A DNA stretch of 6,365 bases from an uncultured Bacteroidales bacterium (GTDB lineage: Bacteria; Bacteroidota; Bacteroidia; Bacteroidales; Muribaculaceae): NCBI GenBank assembly GCA_900547755.1, contig URIC01000064.1:1-6365 (forward strand). Direction: 5' to 3'. This document shows positions 1 to 6,108 of this stretch, one piece after another. The position numbers and the translations under genes were made by a program. Within the stretch, counting starts at the first letter, position 1. Every line of letters starts with the position of its first letter. The notes below the pieces were generated by a model. That model saw nothing but the letters and a program-made list of their open reading frames with translations. It searched no databases and had not been told where the DNA came from.

Positions 1-1
1 T

Positions 2-1762
2 CTGAACTCAGAATCGGACACCACAAAGGTACGTGCGACCTCGCTTAAGGCCGACGGTTCAATCACACGGTATGAGGGCAACTCCGAGTCGCCGTTGCTC
101 AAGGCCAGGCTGGCAGCCGTCCGTCTGCTCTATTCCGACCCCACGATGCGCCTGGGCATGAAAAACCTGAACTCAAGCCTCGACATGCACCTGCGCAAGC
201 GCAAGAAAGGGAAAAAGAAACGCGCCACACGTCCCGAAGAGACGCACGTAGTGAAAATGGAAATGGACGAAGGAGTGAAGAACCTGTTCAAGACGTGGGG
301 CATAAACGGCAATATCTCTACCGACAAAACGCGCCTCACATACATCAACTATCCGGTACCGGTAAATGTCAGCGGTCTGGATATGGACTTCTCGCTGGAC
401 TCAATAAGGCTGCGCAGCGCGTATCTGCGCACCCAGTCCAACGCAATGTCCCTTTCGGGCACTATCGCCAACCTGCGCCACTTCATGTTGGGACGCACCC
501 GCAAGCCGCTCAAAATCAGACTCCTCGCCGATATAGACTCGCTGGATATAAACCAGGTGGCGTTCAACTTCATGCTCGGCTCGGCCCTGCAGACGCAACG
601 CGGCTACCTGGCACGGCTGAGCGAGGAAGAGCAGGACGCGATTGTAAAAGCCGCAGCAGCCATAGACACCGTGGCCTCCCTGAGTTCAGACACGCTGCCC
701 CTCATAATTCCGCGCAACATAGACGCGGATGCCCGCCTGCGCGCCAACTATGCCCGCTACGGAGACATCAGCCTGTACCGTCTGCGCACAGACCTGCTGG
801 TGAACGACGGGGCCGCATCCGTAGACTCGCTGCAGGCATCCACTGACTTCGGCAACGCCTACCTCAACCTGCTCTACTCCAGCCGCAACCCGGAACTGCT
901 GAACCTGGCGGTAGACCTCGGCTTCTCGGACATCAATCTTCAGGACTTCTACCGAACCTTCCCCACTGTCACCGAAATGGCACCCGCCATAACAGACCTC
1001 AGCGGCATGGTGGGAGCAAAACTGGTAGGCTCTTTCGATATGTATCCGAACATGGACATAGATTTCAACTCCATGAACGCTATGCTCAACCTGTCGGGTT
1101 CCGGCCTGGAGCTGCAACAGAGCCCGCTGATACGAAAGGTGGCCCGAATGATGCTAATCCGCAAGAAGGGGCCTTTGCAGATTACCGACATGAACATCCA
1201 GGTATCGCTACACGACAATGTGCTGCGCCTGTACCCCTTCAAATTCGGCATGGAAAAATACCGCTTCGCACTGTTGGGGCAGAACGATATGGCCGAGAAC
1301 ATGTTCTACCACCTCTCGGTGCTGAAGAGTCCTATACCGTTCAAATTCGGCATCAACATCAAGGGTACTTTCGACAAGCCTAAAATCCGGTTCGGAGGAG
1401 CCAAATACAAGGAAAACGAGGCCCAGGAGATGGAGGACCTGATAGAGAACCAGCGTGTCAACTTCGTGCGGGCCATGCGACTGGAATTGCGCCGTCTAAT
1501 CAACAAGGCGGCTGTCTCCTATACCGAGCGTCCCTCCTTCTCGGCCTATGGCCTGGACAAGGAGCTGAAGCGGAAGGATGACTCCAACGAGGACGACTCC
1601 CGCTACGACTCGCCCATGCAGATGCTGGGCAATACGCTCAAGACCCCGGCCATCCGGGCGTTGGGCAACAGCAGCAATGCCCTGCAAGATTTCTACGAGA
1701 AGCACAATATAGGCAAGGAGAAAGACTCCAAGGACAAGAAGAAAAAGGACAAGAAGAAATGA
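2..1762 (+). CDS. AsmA-like family protein, C-terminal part (5' end outside window)
   Basis: The reading frame is open from base 2 without a stop, so the gene starts left of the window and the TTG at base 95 is not its start. About 586 residues are present. AsmA-like proteins are large, usually inner-membrane-anchored proteins with a periplasmic repeat region, linked to envelope assembly or lipid transport; the anchor would be in the missing N-terminus. What is seen: long alternating beta-strand-like stretches; a basic segment near 197-235 (KRKKGKKKR); a helical insert near 600-690; then the conserved C-terminal block from about 707 to 1475, with repeated 'D-x-x-L-x-G' strand patterns (SGMVGAKLVGSFDMYP, LNLSGSGLEL) and a late 'IKGTFDKPKIRFG' strand. 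The tail is charged and ends in a lysine-rich run (1710-1759). It overlaps the next gene by 4 bases. Family assignment is good; the specific role is unknown. Confidence 0.85.
   Translation: MNSESDTTKVRATSLKADGSITRYEGNSESPLLKARLAAVRLLYSDPTMRLGMKNLNSSLDMHLRKRKKGKKKRATRPEETHVVKMEMDEGVKNLFKTWGINGNISTDKTRLTYINYPVPVNVSGLDMDFSLDSIRLRSAYLRTQSNAMSLSGTIANLRHFMLGRTRKPLKIRLLADIDSLDINQVAFNFMLGSALQTQRGYLARLSEEEQDAIVKAAAAIDTVASLSSDTLPLIIPRNIDADARLRANYARYGDISLYRLRTDLLVNDGAASVDSLQASTDFGNAYLNLLYSSRNPELLNLAVDLGFSDINLQDFYRTFPTVTEMAPAITDLSGMVGAKLVGSFDMYPNMDIDFNSMNAMLNLSGSGLELQQSPLIRKVARMMLIRKKGPLQITDMNIQVSLHDNVLRLYPFKFGMEKYRFALLGQNDMAENMFYHLSVLKSPIPFKFGINIKGTFDKPKIRFGGAKYKENEAQEMEDLIENQRVNFVRAMRLELRRLINKAAVSYTERPSFSAYGLDKELKRKDDSNEDDSRYDSPMQMLGNTLKTPAIRALGNSSNALQDFYEKHNIGKEKDSKDKKKKDKKK
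1745..1749 (+). promoter_or_regulatory. Possible Shine-Dalgarno site for the HAD gene
   Basis: AAGGA lies 9 bases before the ATG at 1759, within a purine-only-like tract that also encodes the lysine-rich tail of the upstream protein. Spacing and sequence fit a ribosome binding site, although Bacteroidota depend little on such sites. It supports the ATG at 1759 as the start. Confidence 0.4.
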
Positions 1763-2493
1763 CCGAAACAGACATAGCCATAGCTGATTACTGCCGGCGT
1801 CACGGACTAAGTCACTGGCGTCCCGAAGCCGCGCTTATAGATATGGACGGCGTACTGTATGACTCTATGCCGGGTCATGCACACGCCTGGAAACGGATGA
1901 TGGAAGAGGAGGGAGTCCCCTGCACCGAGGAGGAATTCTTTCTCTACGAAGGGATGACCGGAAAGGCCACGATAGAGATGCTGATGCGCGAGCGTATGGG
2001 GCGTGTCCTGTCGCCCGAAGAGATTAAGCGTCTGTATGCCCGTAAAACGGAGTATTTCAAGGCACAGGGGCCCCGCAAAACCATGCCGGGGGCAGACCGT
2101 ATGCTCCGCATCCTCATTGAGGCCGGAATCATCCGTGTGTTGGTGACGGGGTCGGGGCAGCCGAGCCTTTTGACAAGCCTGGAGCATGAGTATCCGGGGG
2201 CTTTCCTGCCCGGCAACCGTGTCACTGCCCTGGATGTGCAGAAAGGGAAACCGGACCCGGAGCCTTATCTGATGGGGCTGCAGAAAGCCGGCTGCGACGC
2301 CACAAAGGCAATAGTGATTGAAAACGCGCCTCTCGGCGTGGAGGCCGGCCATGCGTCCGGATGCTTCACTGTAGGTCTGACCACCGGACCGGTACCGCGA
2401 AAGTCCCTTGAAGACGCCGGAGCTGACCTTACAGTCGCTTCGATGCCTGAGTTCGCCGACCTTCTGCCACAGCTTCTGAGAGGAAATGTCTGA
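1759..2493 (+). CDS. HAD-superfamily hydrolase, beta-phosphoglucomutase-like phosphatase
   Basis: A 244-residue cytoplasmic protein of the HAD IA / beta-phosphoglucomutase-like type, using an aspartyl-phosphate intermediate to act on small phosphorylated metabolites. All four HAD motifs are visible: motif I DMDGV with nucleophile D28 and acid/base D30; motif II VLVTGSG with T130; motif III lysine K164 in KGKPDPEPY; motif IV IENAPLGVEAG with E188 and N189 as Mg2+-side residues. A helical cap of about 75 residues (roughly 37-110) sits between motifs I and II, which fits a C1 cap and a small-molecule substrate. About 22 residues precede the core strand. The ATG overlaps the stop of the AsmA-like gene (ATGA), and the 3' end overlaps aroB by 8 bases, so the three are probably co-translated. 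The substrate cannot be read from the sequence; a phosphatase or a sugar phosphomutase are both possible. The link to aroB could be functional or only positional. Confidence 0.88.
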   Translation: MTETDIAIADYCRRHGLSHWRPEAALIDMDGVLYDSMPGHAHAWKRMMEEEGVPCTEEEFFLYEGMTGKATIEMLMRERMGRVLSPEEIKRLYARKTEYFKAQGPRKTMPGADRMLRILIEAGIIRVLVTGSGQPSLLTSLEHEYPGAFLPGNRVTALDVQKGKPDPEPYLMGLQKAGCDATKAIVIENAPLGVEAGHASGCFTVGLTTGPVPRKSLEDAGADLTVASMPEFADLLPQLLRGNV

Positions 2494-3550
2494 GATAATA
2501 TTCACACACGACGCAGCATCCGCCCTACGGCAGGTGCTGGAACGGGAAAAGCCCTCCGGCACATTCCTGCTCTACCCCTCCCATGTCAGTGACCTTCTCA
2601 CAGACTCGCTCGCAGCGCCGGACATAGCGGAGAATGTCCGGCATATCCCTCTCCCGCACGGCGAACAGCACAAAAACATCTCCGCAGCCATGGCCGTATG
2701 GGAGGAGATGCTGAAACAAGGCGCCACGCGCCGCGCGCTTATAGTCAACCTGGGCGGGGGCATGACCACAGACCTGGGCGGATTTGCGGCCGCCTGCTAT
2801 ATGCGCGGCATAAGGTATGTGAACATTCCCACCACACTGCTGGCCTGTGTGGATGCCTCGGCCGGAGGCAAGACCGGAGTCAACCTGAGAGGTGTCAAAA
2901 ACATCGTCGGCGCGTTCCATGAGCCGGTGGCGACAATCGTGTCTCCGCAGTTCCTGAAGACTCTGCCGGACCGGGAACTGCTTTCCGGATGGGGCGAGAT
3001 GCTGAAACACGCGCTGCTTATGGGTTACGGGACCCTGAAACGCTATCTGCATGAAGACCCGCGTACTGTGCCGGCGGACAAATGGCTTCCCCTGATAGAG
3101 GAGTCTGTGGCCTACAAACGCGAAATCACCGAGGCAGACCCGAAAGAAAGCGGCCTGCGGCGCATCCTGAATCTGGGTCACACCGTGGGACACGCATTGG
3201 AGACTTATTTTAACTCCGACCCGGCTGATATAGCTCTCTCCCATGGCCATGCCGTGGCTTTCGGCCTTGTGACGGCACTGGTGCTGAGTCACAGCCGATG
3301 CGGGTTTCCCTCGTCCGTACTGCAAGAGGCTGCAGCAGCCGTACGGCGCGTTTTCCCGCCCGTTCCTCTGCGGTGCGACCAATACAAGCCTCTGTTGGAG
3401 CTGATGCACTGCGACAAGAAAAACCGTGACAGCGGGACAATATGTTTTGTGCTGATGTCTTCCCCCGGAAATCCCGTGGAGTCTGTCCCTGTCGGCGATG
3501 GGGAAATCACCGCAGATTTGGACATTACACGCGAACTGCTCGGAGTGTGA
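2486..3550 (+). CDS. aroB: 3-dehydroquinate synthase
   Basis: A 354-residue cytoplasmic enzyme that converts DAHP to 3-dehydroquinate with loss of phosphate, the second step of the shikimate pathway; it needs NAD+ and a divalent metal (Zn2+ or Co2+). Length is normal for the family. Seen in order: PHGEQHKN (57-64); NAD-binding loop GGGMTTDLGGF (90-100); the hallmark IPTTLLACVDASAGGKTGVN (114-133); KNIVGAFHEP (138-147); GWGEMLKHA with metal ligand E171; LNLGHTVGHALE with metal ligand H232 and catalytic H236; LSHGHAVAFG with metal ligand H253; and DKKN (310-313). Many bacterial AroBs have GGGVxGD and HGE where this one has GGGMTTD and HGH; the first change I regard as usual in Bacteroidota, the second is less certain. 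The ATG overlaps the HAD gene end by 8 bases; the purine run GAGAGG just before it is too close to be a standard ribosome binding site, which suggests coupling to upstream translation. Confidence 0.96.
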   Translation: MSEIIFTHDAASALRQVLEREKPSGTFLLYPSHVSDLLTDSLAAPDIAENVRHIPLPHGEQHKNISAAMAVWEEMLKQGATRRALIVNLGGGMTTDLGGFAAACYMRGIRYVNIPTTLLACVDASAGGKTGVNLRGVKNIVGAFHEPVATIVSPQFLKTLPDRELLSGWGEMLKHALLMGYGTLKRYLHEDPRTVPADKWLPLIEESVAYKREITEADPKESGLRRILNLGHTVGHALETYFNSDPADIALSHGHAVAFGLVTALVLSHSRCGFPSSVLQEAAAAVRRVFPPVPLRCDQYKPLLELMHCDKKNRDSGTICFVLMSSPGNPVESVPVGDGEITADLDITRELLGV

Positions 3551-3600
3551 CAATTTTACGCCCCCGTTTTTCGTTATATCAATAACCAGACCAAGCAACA
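3551..3600 (+). promoter_or_regulatory. 50-base gap, possible promoter region before the glycosyltransferase
   Basis: This is the largest gap between + strand genes. It is clearly AT-richer than its surroundings, with a T5 run (3567-3571) and a small inverted repeat GTTAT-atca-ATAAC (3573-3586). I cannot find a convincing Bacteroidota -7 element (TAnnTTTG) or a T-tract after the hairpin, so a promoter or a terminator is only possible. The in-frame TAA at 3583-3585 shows that the glycosyltransferase cannot start further upstream than 3586. Confidence 0.25.
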
Positions 3601-4788
3601 ATGATTTTTGATTTCGACATATCGGTTCCAGTACTTATCCTTCTGACGCTGACGCTGCTCTTGGCGCTGCTTTCGTCCATCGTAGGGCTGCGATATATAC
3701 GCAAGGTAGCCCGCGCCGGACACCGCATCGATGCCGAGGAGGATGCGCCCTCGGACGTACCCGGCCTCTCGGTGATAGTCTACGCCCACAACGCCGAGAA
3801 TCACATCGGGAAGTTTCTGACAGAACTTCTGGCACAGGACCACCCGGACTTCGAGGTGATTGTGGTAAACGACGCCTCGGAGGACAATACCCACGAGATA
3901 GTGGACAATATGCTCGAGGAGAACCCGCGCCTCTACCTGACATTCGTTTCCGACTCCGCGCAGAACATCAGCCACCGCAAGTTGGCTTACACTGTCGGGT
4001 TGCGTGCCGCCAAGAAACCGGTGGCGCTCATAACCTCATCCAATGTGGATATACCGGACTCCTCCTGGCTGCGCCGCATGGCAGCGCCCTTCGCCGACAA
4101 CGACATCGAGGTGGGCATAGGCACCGCATACGTGGACCGGGATACAGACCACGGCACGGGCAAGTACTGGCGCTCGTTTGACCAGCTTGTGTCGGACACC
4201 CGCTGGATTGGGGCGGCCTTATGCGGCAAGCCGTACAGGGGCACAGCCTTTAACCTCGCTTTCCGTACCGACACTTTCTTCCGCAACAAAGGCTATGTGT
4301 CCACCAATCGCTTCCAGGCCGGAGAGGATGACCTGTTCGTGAACGAAGTGTCCACTCCGGACAACACGGCCATAATCTTCCACCCCAAGGCCATGATTCG
4401 CATTTGCTATCCGGAAAAAGACTACCCCCGCTTGTGGAAACGCCACAAGGAGCGCTACACATTCACTTCCCGCTATCTGCATACCGGAGCGCTGCGTGTC
4501 CAGGGCTTCATGAGCCTGTGCCTGTGGGGGTCCTCAGGCTGCGCCTTGGCGGCGGCAATAGCCGGGCTGCCGAACCTTATGCCCGCCTGCGCGGCCCTGC
4601 TTATCTCGCTGCTGACCTGGGCGGACCAGATATGCGTCTACCGCCGCGCCGCCACAGCCATGCGCAGCATACGCCTGTGGTGGTCCGTGCCTTTCCTGTG
4701 GCTGGCCCGACCGCTGCTCAACGCCTGCTACCGCGTTGGTTTCCAAGCCAACAAACATTCCAACTACACCTGGCAACAACCTCACTGA
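3601..4788 (+). CDS. Membrane-anchored family 2 glycosyltransferase
   Basis: A 395-residue inner-membrane protein predicted to transfer a sugar from a nucleotide-sugar donor to an envelope or surface glycan. One hydrophobic segment (about 8-30) is followed by a GT2 (GT-A fold) domain (about 54-290), then two or three hydrophobic segments (about 303-345 and 358-378). The GT2 hallmarks are LSVIVYAHNAENHI (56-69), VIVVNDASEDNT with D91 (87-97), the region matching the metal-binding DxD (TSSNVD, 145-150), and the likely catalytic GEDD (241-244) in 'RFQAGEDDLFVNE'. The basic stretch KRHKERYTFTSRY (280-292) occupies the place of the QxxRW-type motif of processive enzymes, which is absent. The usual DxD (often TDADC in relatives) is not intact here. 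ATG 3601 is the first possible start after an in-frame TAA at 3583. The permease follows in the same frame after 12 bases. Donor and acceptor are unknown. Confidence 0.88.
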   Translation: MIFDFDISVPVLILLTLTLLLALLSSIVGLRYIRKVARAGHRIDAEEDAPSDVPGLSVIVYAHNAENHIGKFLTELLAQDHPDFEVIVVNDASEDNTHEIVDNMLEENPRLYLTFVSDSAQNISHRKLAYTVGLRAAKKPVALITSSNVDIPDSSWLRRMAAPFADNDIEVGIGTAYVDRDTDHGTGKYWRSFDQLVSDTRWIGAALCGKPYRGTAFNLAFRTDTFFRNKGYVSTNRFQAGEDDLFVNEVSTPDNTAIIFHPKAMIRICYPEKDYPRLWKRHKERYTFTSRYLHTGALRVQGFMSLCLWGSSGCALAAAIAGLPNLMPACAALLISLLTWADQICVYRRAATAMRSIRLWWSVPFLWLARPLLNACYRVGFQANKHSNYTWQQPH

Positions 4789-4800
4789 CACAAAAGAAAC

Positions 4801-6042
4801 ATGGAGATACTGAATTCCTTGCTTATAATGCTGGCGCAGATGGCGCCTTACATCCTATTGGGATTCTTTATCGCAGGAATCCTTCATGCCTTTGTACCTC
4901 AGCGCATCCTGGCTCGGCATCTCGCCTCGTCCGGTCCCTCGTCTGTAGTCAAGGCCACGTTGCTCGGCATACCGTTGCCTTTGTGTTCCTGCGGAGTGCT
5001 GCCTACTGCTGTCGCACTGAGGCGCGGTGGCGCCTCCCGCGCTTCCACCACAGCTTTTCTTGTAGCCACCCCGCAGACAGGTGTGGACAGCATAGCCGCC
5101 ACCTACTCGATGCTCGGCCCCGCTTTCGCGATAATACGCCCCGTTGCGGCGCTTGTAACGGCACTTGGCGCCGGTTTTATCGTAGGTGCCGGAGAGCGTC
5201 ACGGCAAGCCGGACTGCGACTCGGACAAATGTCCGGACACTGTAATTGAAGAAGGGGAGCCGGAAGGCGGGTCTTTCGCCCATCGTTGCCTGGACGCGCT
5301 GAAATACGGGTTTGTAGACCTGGTGGCCAGCATCGGCGGCTGGCTCATAATAGGTCTGATAATAGCTGCATTGATAACCGTCTATGTTCCGGCAGACTTC
5401 TTCGCGGCACTCGGTGACAGACCCCTGTTGGCAATGACAGCCGTAGTGATTGTCGCCATACCGATGTATGTATGTGCCACAGGGTCCATACCGATTGCCA
5501 TGTCACTGATGCTCAAGGGGCTGTCGCCCGGAACGGCTTTGGTTCTGCTTATGGCCGGCCCGGCGGCCAACTTTGCCTCGTTCACACTCATAAGCCGGGA
5601 GATGGGCAAGAAAGCCGCCCTGCTGTACTTAGCCTCTATTATCGTGGGCGCCATTGGTTTCGGACTTATGATAGACTATCTGTTGCCTCACTCCTGGTTT
5701 GCGCTGCCCGGTATGGACCATGCGATGTGCCACTCTGAGCCAATAGGCTTCTTCCCGCTGCTCAGTGCCGGTGTTCTGAGTGTGTTGCTCGTTTTCGCAC
5801 TCGGACGGCGTTTCTTCAGAAAATCCAAAAAATTCAATAATATGACACAGGTATATATAGTGACAGGCATGAACTGTCCTCACTGCCAGGCCGCAGTGAC
5901 AAAAGCCATTTCAAGTGTGAAAGGGGTGACTCAGGTGGATGTGAATCTCTCCACAGGAAAGGCTACAGTAGAAGGCGAACATGACCCGCAAGCCGTGATG
6001 CACGCGGTAAACGCTGCCGGCTTCGATGCCAAGAAGGCCTGA
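4801..6042 (+). CDS. ArsP/DUF318-type permease with C-terminal HMA domain, SO_0444-like Cu/Zn efflux transporter
   Basis: A 413-residue inner-membrane protein. The permease part (about 1-340) has roughly eight or nine hydrophobic segments and the family signature IPLPLCSCGVLP (57-68), with C62 and C64 in a membrane segment. A second, related segment IPMYVCATGSIP (220-231) carries C225, so the two halves look like an internal repeat. A cytoplasmic-type polar loop (131-165) has C139 and C144, and MDHAMCH (305-311) could also bind metal. The C-terminal HMA domain (about 350-413) has the metal site GMNCPHC with C359 and C362 and ends in the typical 'AVNAAGFDA'. The family exports metals (copper and zinc are proposed for SO_0444-type members; ArsP relatives export organoarsenicals). 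Which metal it moves here cannot be read. It lies 12 bases after the glycosyltransferase in the same frame, separated by one UGA. An A-rich stretch with an in-frame ATG precedes the HMA domain (see findings). Confidence 0.88.
   Translation: MEILNSLLIMLAQMAPYILLGFFIAGILHAFVPQRILARHLASSGPSSVVKATLLGIPLPLCSCGVLPTAVALRRGGASRASTTAFLVATPQTGVDSIAATYSMLGPAFAIIRPVAALVTALGAGFIVGAGERHGKPDCDSDKCPDTVIEEGEPEGGSFAHRCLDALKYGFVDLVASIGGWLIIGLIIAALITVYVPADFFAALGDRPLLAMTAVVIVAIPMYVCATGSIPIAMSLMLKGLSPGTALVLLMAGPAANFASFTLISREMGKKAALLYLASIIVGAIGFGLMIDYLLPHSWFALPGMDHAMCHSEPIGFFPLLSAGVLSVLLVFALGRRFFRKSKKFNNMTQVYIVTGMNCPHCQAAVTKAISSVKGVTQVDVNLSTGKATVEGEHDPQAVMHAVNAAGFDAKKA
5842..6042 (+). other. Candidate internal start for a free HMA metallochaperone
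   Basis: ATG 5842 (Met348 of the permease) begins an in-frame segment of 66 residues, MTQVYIVTGMNCPHCQ and onward, which is exactly a complete Atx1/CopZ-like HMA domain with no linker. The bases before it are A-rich (TTCAGAAAATCCAAAAAATT), in contrast with the GC-rich gene, and suit initiation in Bacteroidota. Separate translation is an inference; the segment may simply be the fused domain of the permease. A comparable product is known in E. coli, where copA yields a free HMA domain by ribosomal frameshifting. Confidence 0.3.
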
Positions 6043-6064
6043 TTGCCACCTTGCAAATATTCTT

Positions 6065-6108
6065 TAGACTCGCTTACAGAGGACTGAGTTCCCCTGTGCG
6101 CGAGTCTA
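6065..6108. terminator. Inverted repeat at the convergent gene ends, possible two-way terminator
   Basis: Perfect 9-base arms TAGACTCGC (6065-6073) and GCGAGTCTA (6100-6108) enclose further pairing, ACAG (6076-6079) with CTGT (6094-6097) and GGA (6081-6083) with TCC (6090-6092), giving about 16 pairs plus a wobble, with two interruptions and a small loop. The structure follows the permease gene and contains the stop and last codons of the carbonic anhydrase gene. No clear T-tract follows on either strand, so intrinsic termination is not certain; it could be an RNA 3'-end stabiliser instead. Confidence 0.45.

Noticed and set aside
95..97. TTG as start of the first gene
   Set aside because: The frame stays open to the left edge and AsmA-like proteins are much longer, so the gene is simply cut by the window.
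295..846. 183-codon open frame on the + strand inside the AsmA-like gene
   Set aside because: Out-of-frame shadow with Arg/Gln/His/Pro-rich composition and no recognisable domain.
1807..2562. 251-codon open frame on the - strand opposite the HAD gene
   Set aside because: Antisense shadow of a gene with all HAD motifs; the translation has no family features and runs across the gene boundary into aroB.
3573..3586. Small inverted repeat GTTAT-atca-ATAAC as a terminator after aroB
   Set aside because: Only 5 pairs, AT-rich, with the T-run on the wrong side; kept only as a remark on the gap.
2525..3601. Long open frame (358 codons) on the - strand opposite aroB
   Set aside because: It mirrors nearly the whole of aroB, has no recognisable domain, and its low-complexity Gln/His/Arg-rich composition is typical of antisense frames in GC-rich genes.
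4404..5249. 281-codon open frame on the + strand in another frame, spanning the glycosyltransferase/permease junction
   Set aside because: It overlaps two well-supported genes, crosses their boundary, and its translation is Arg/His/Cys-rich without a domain.
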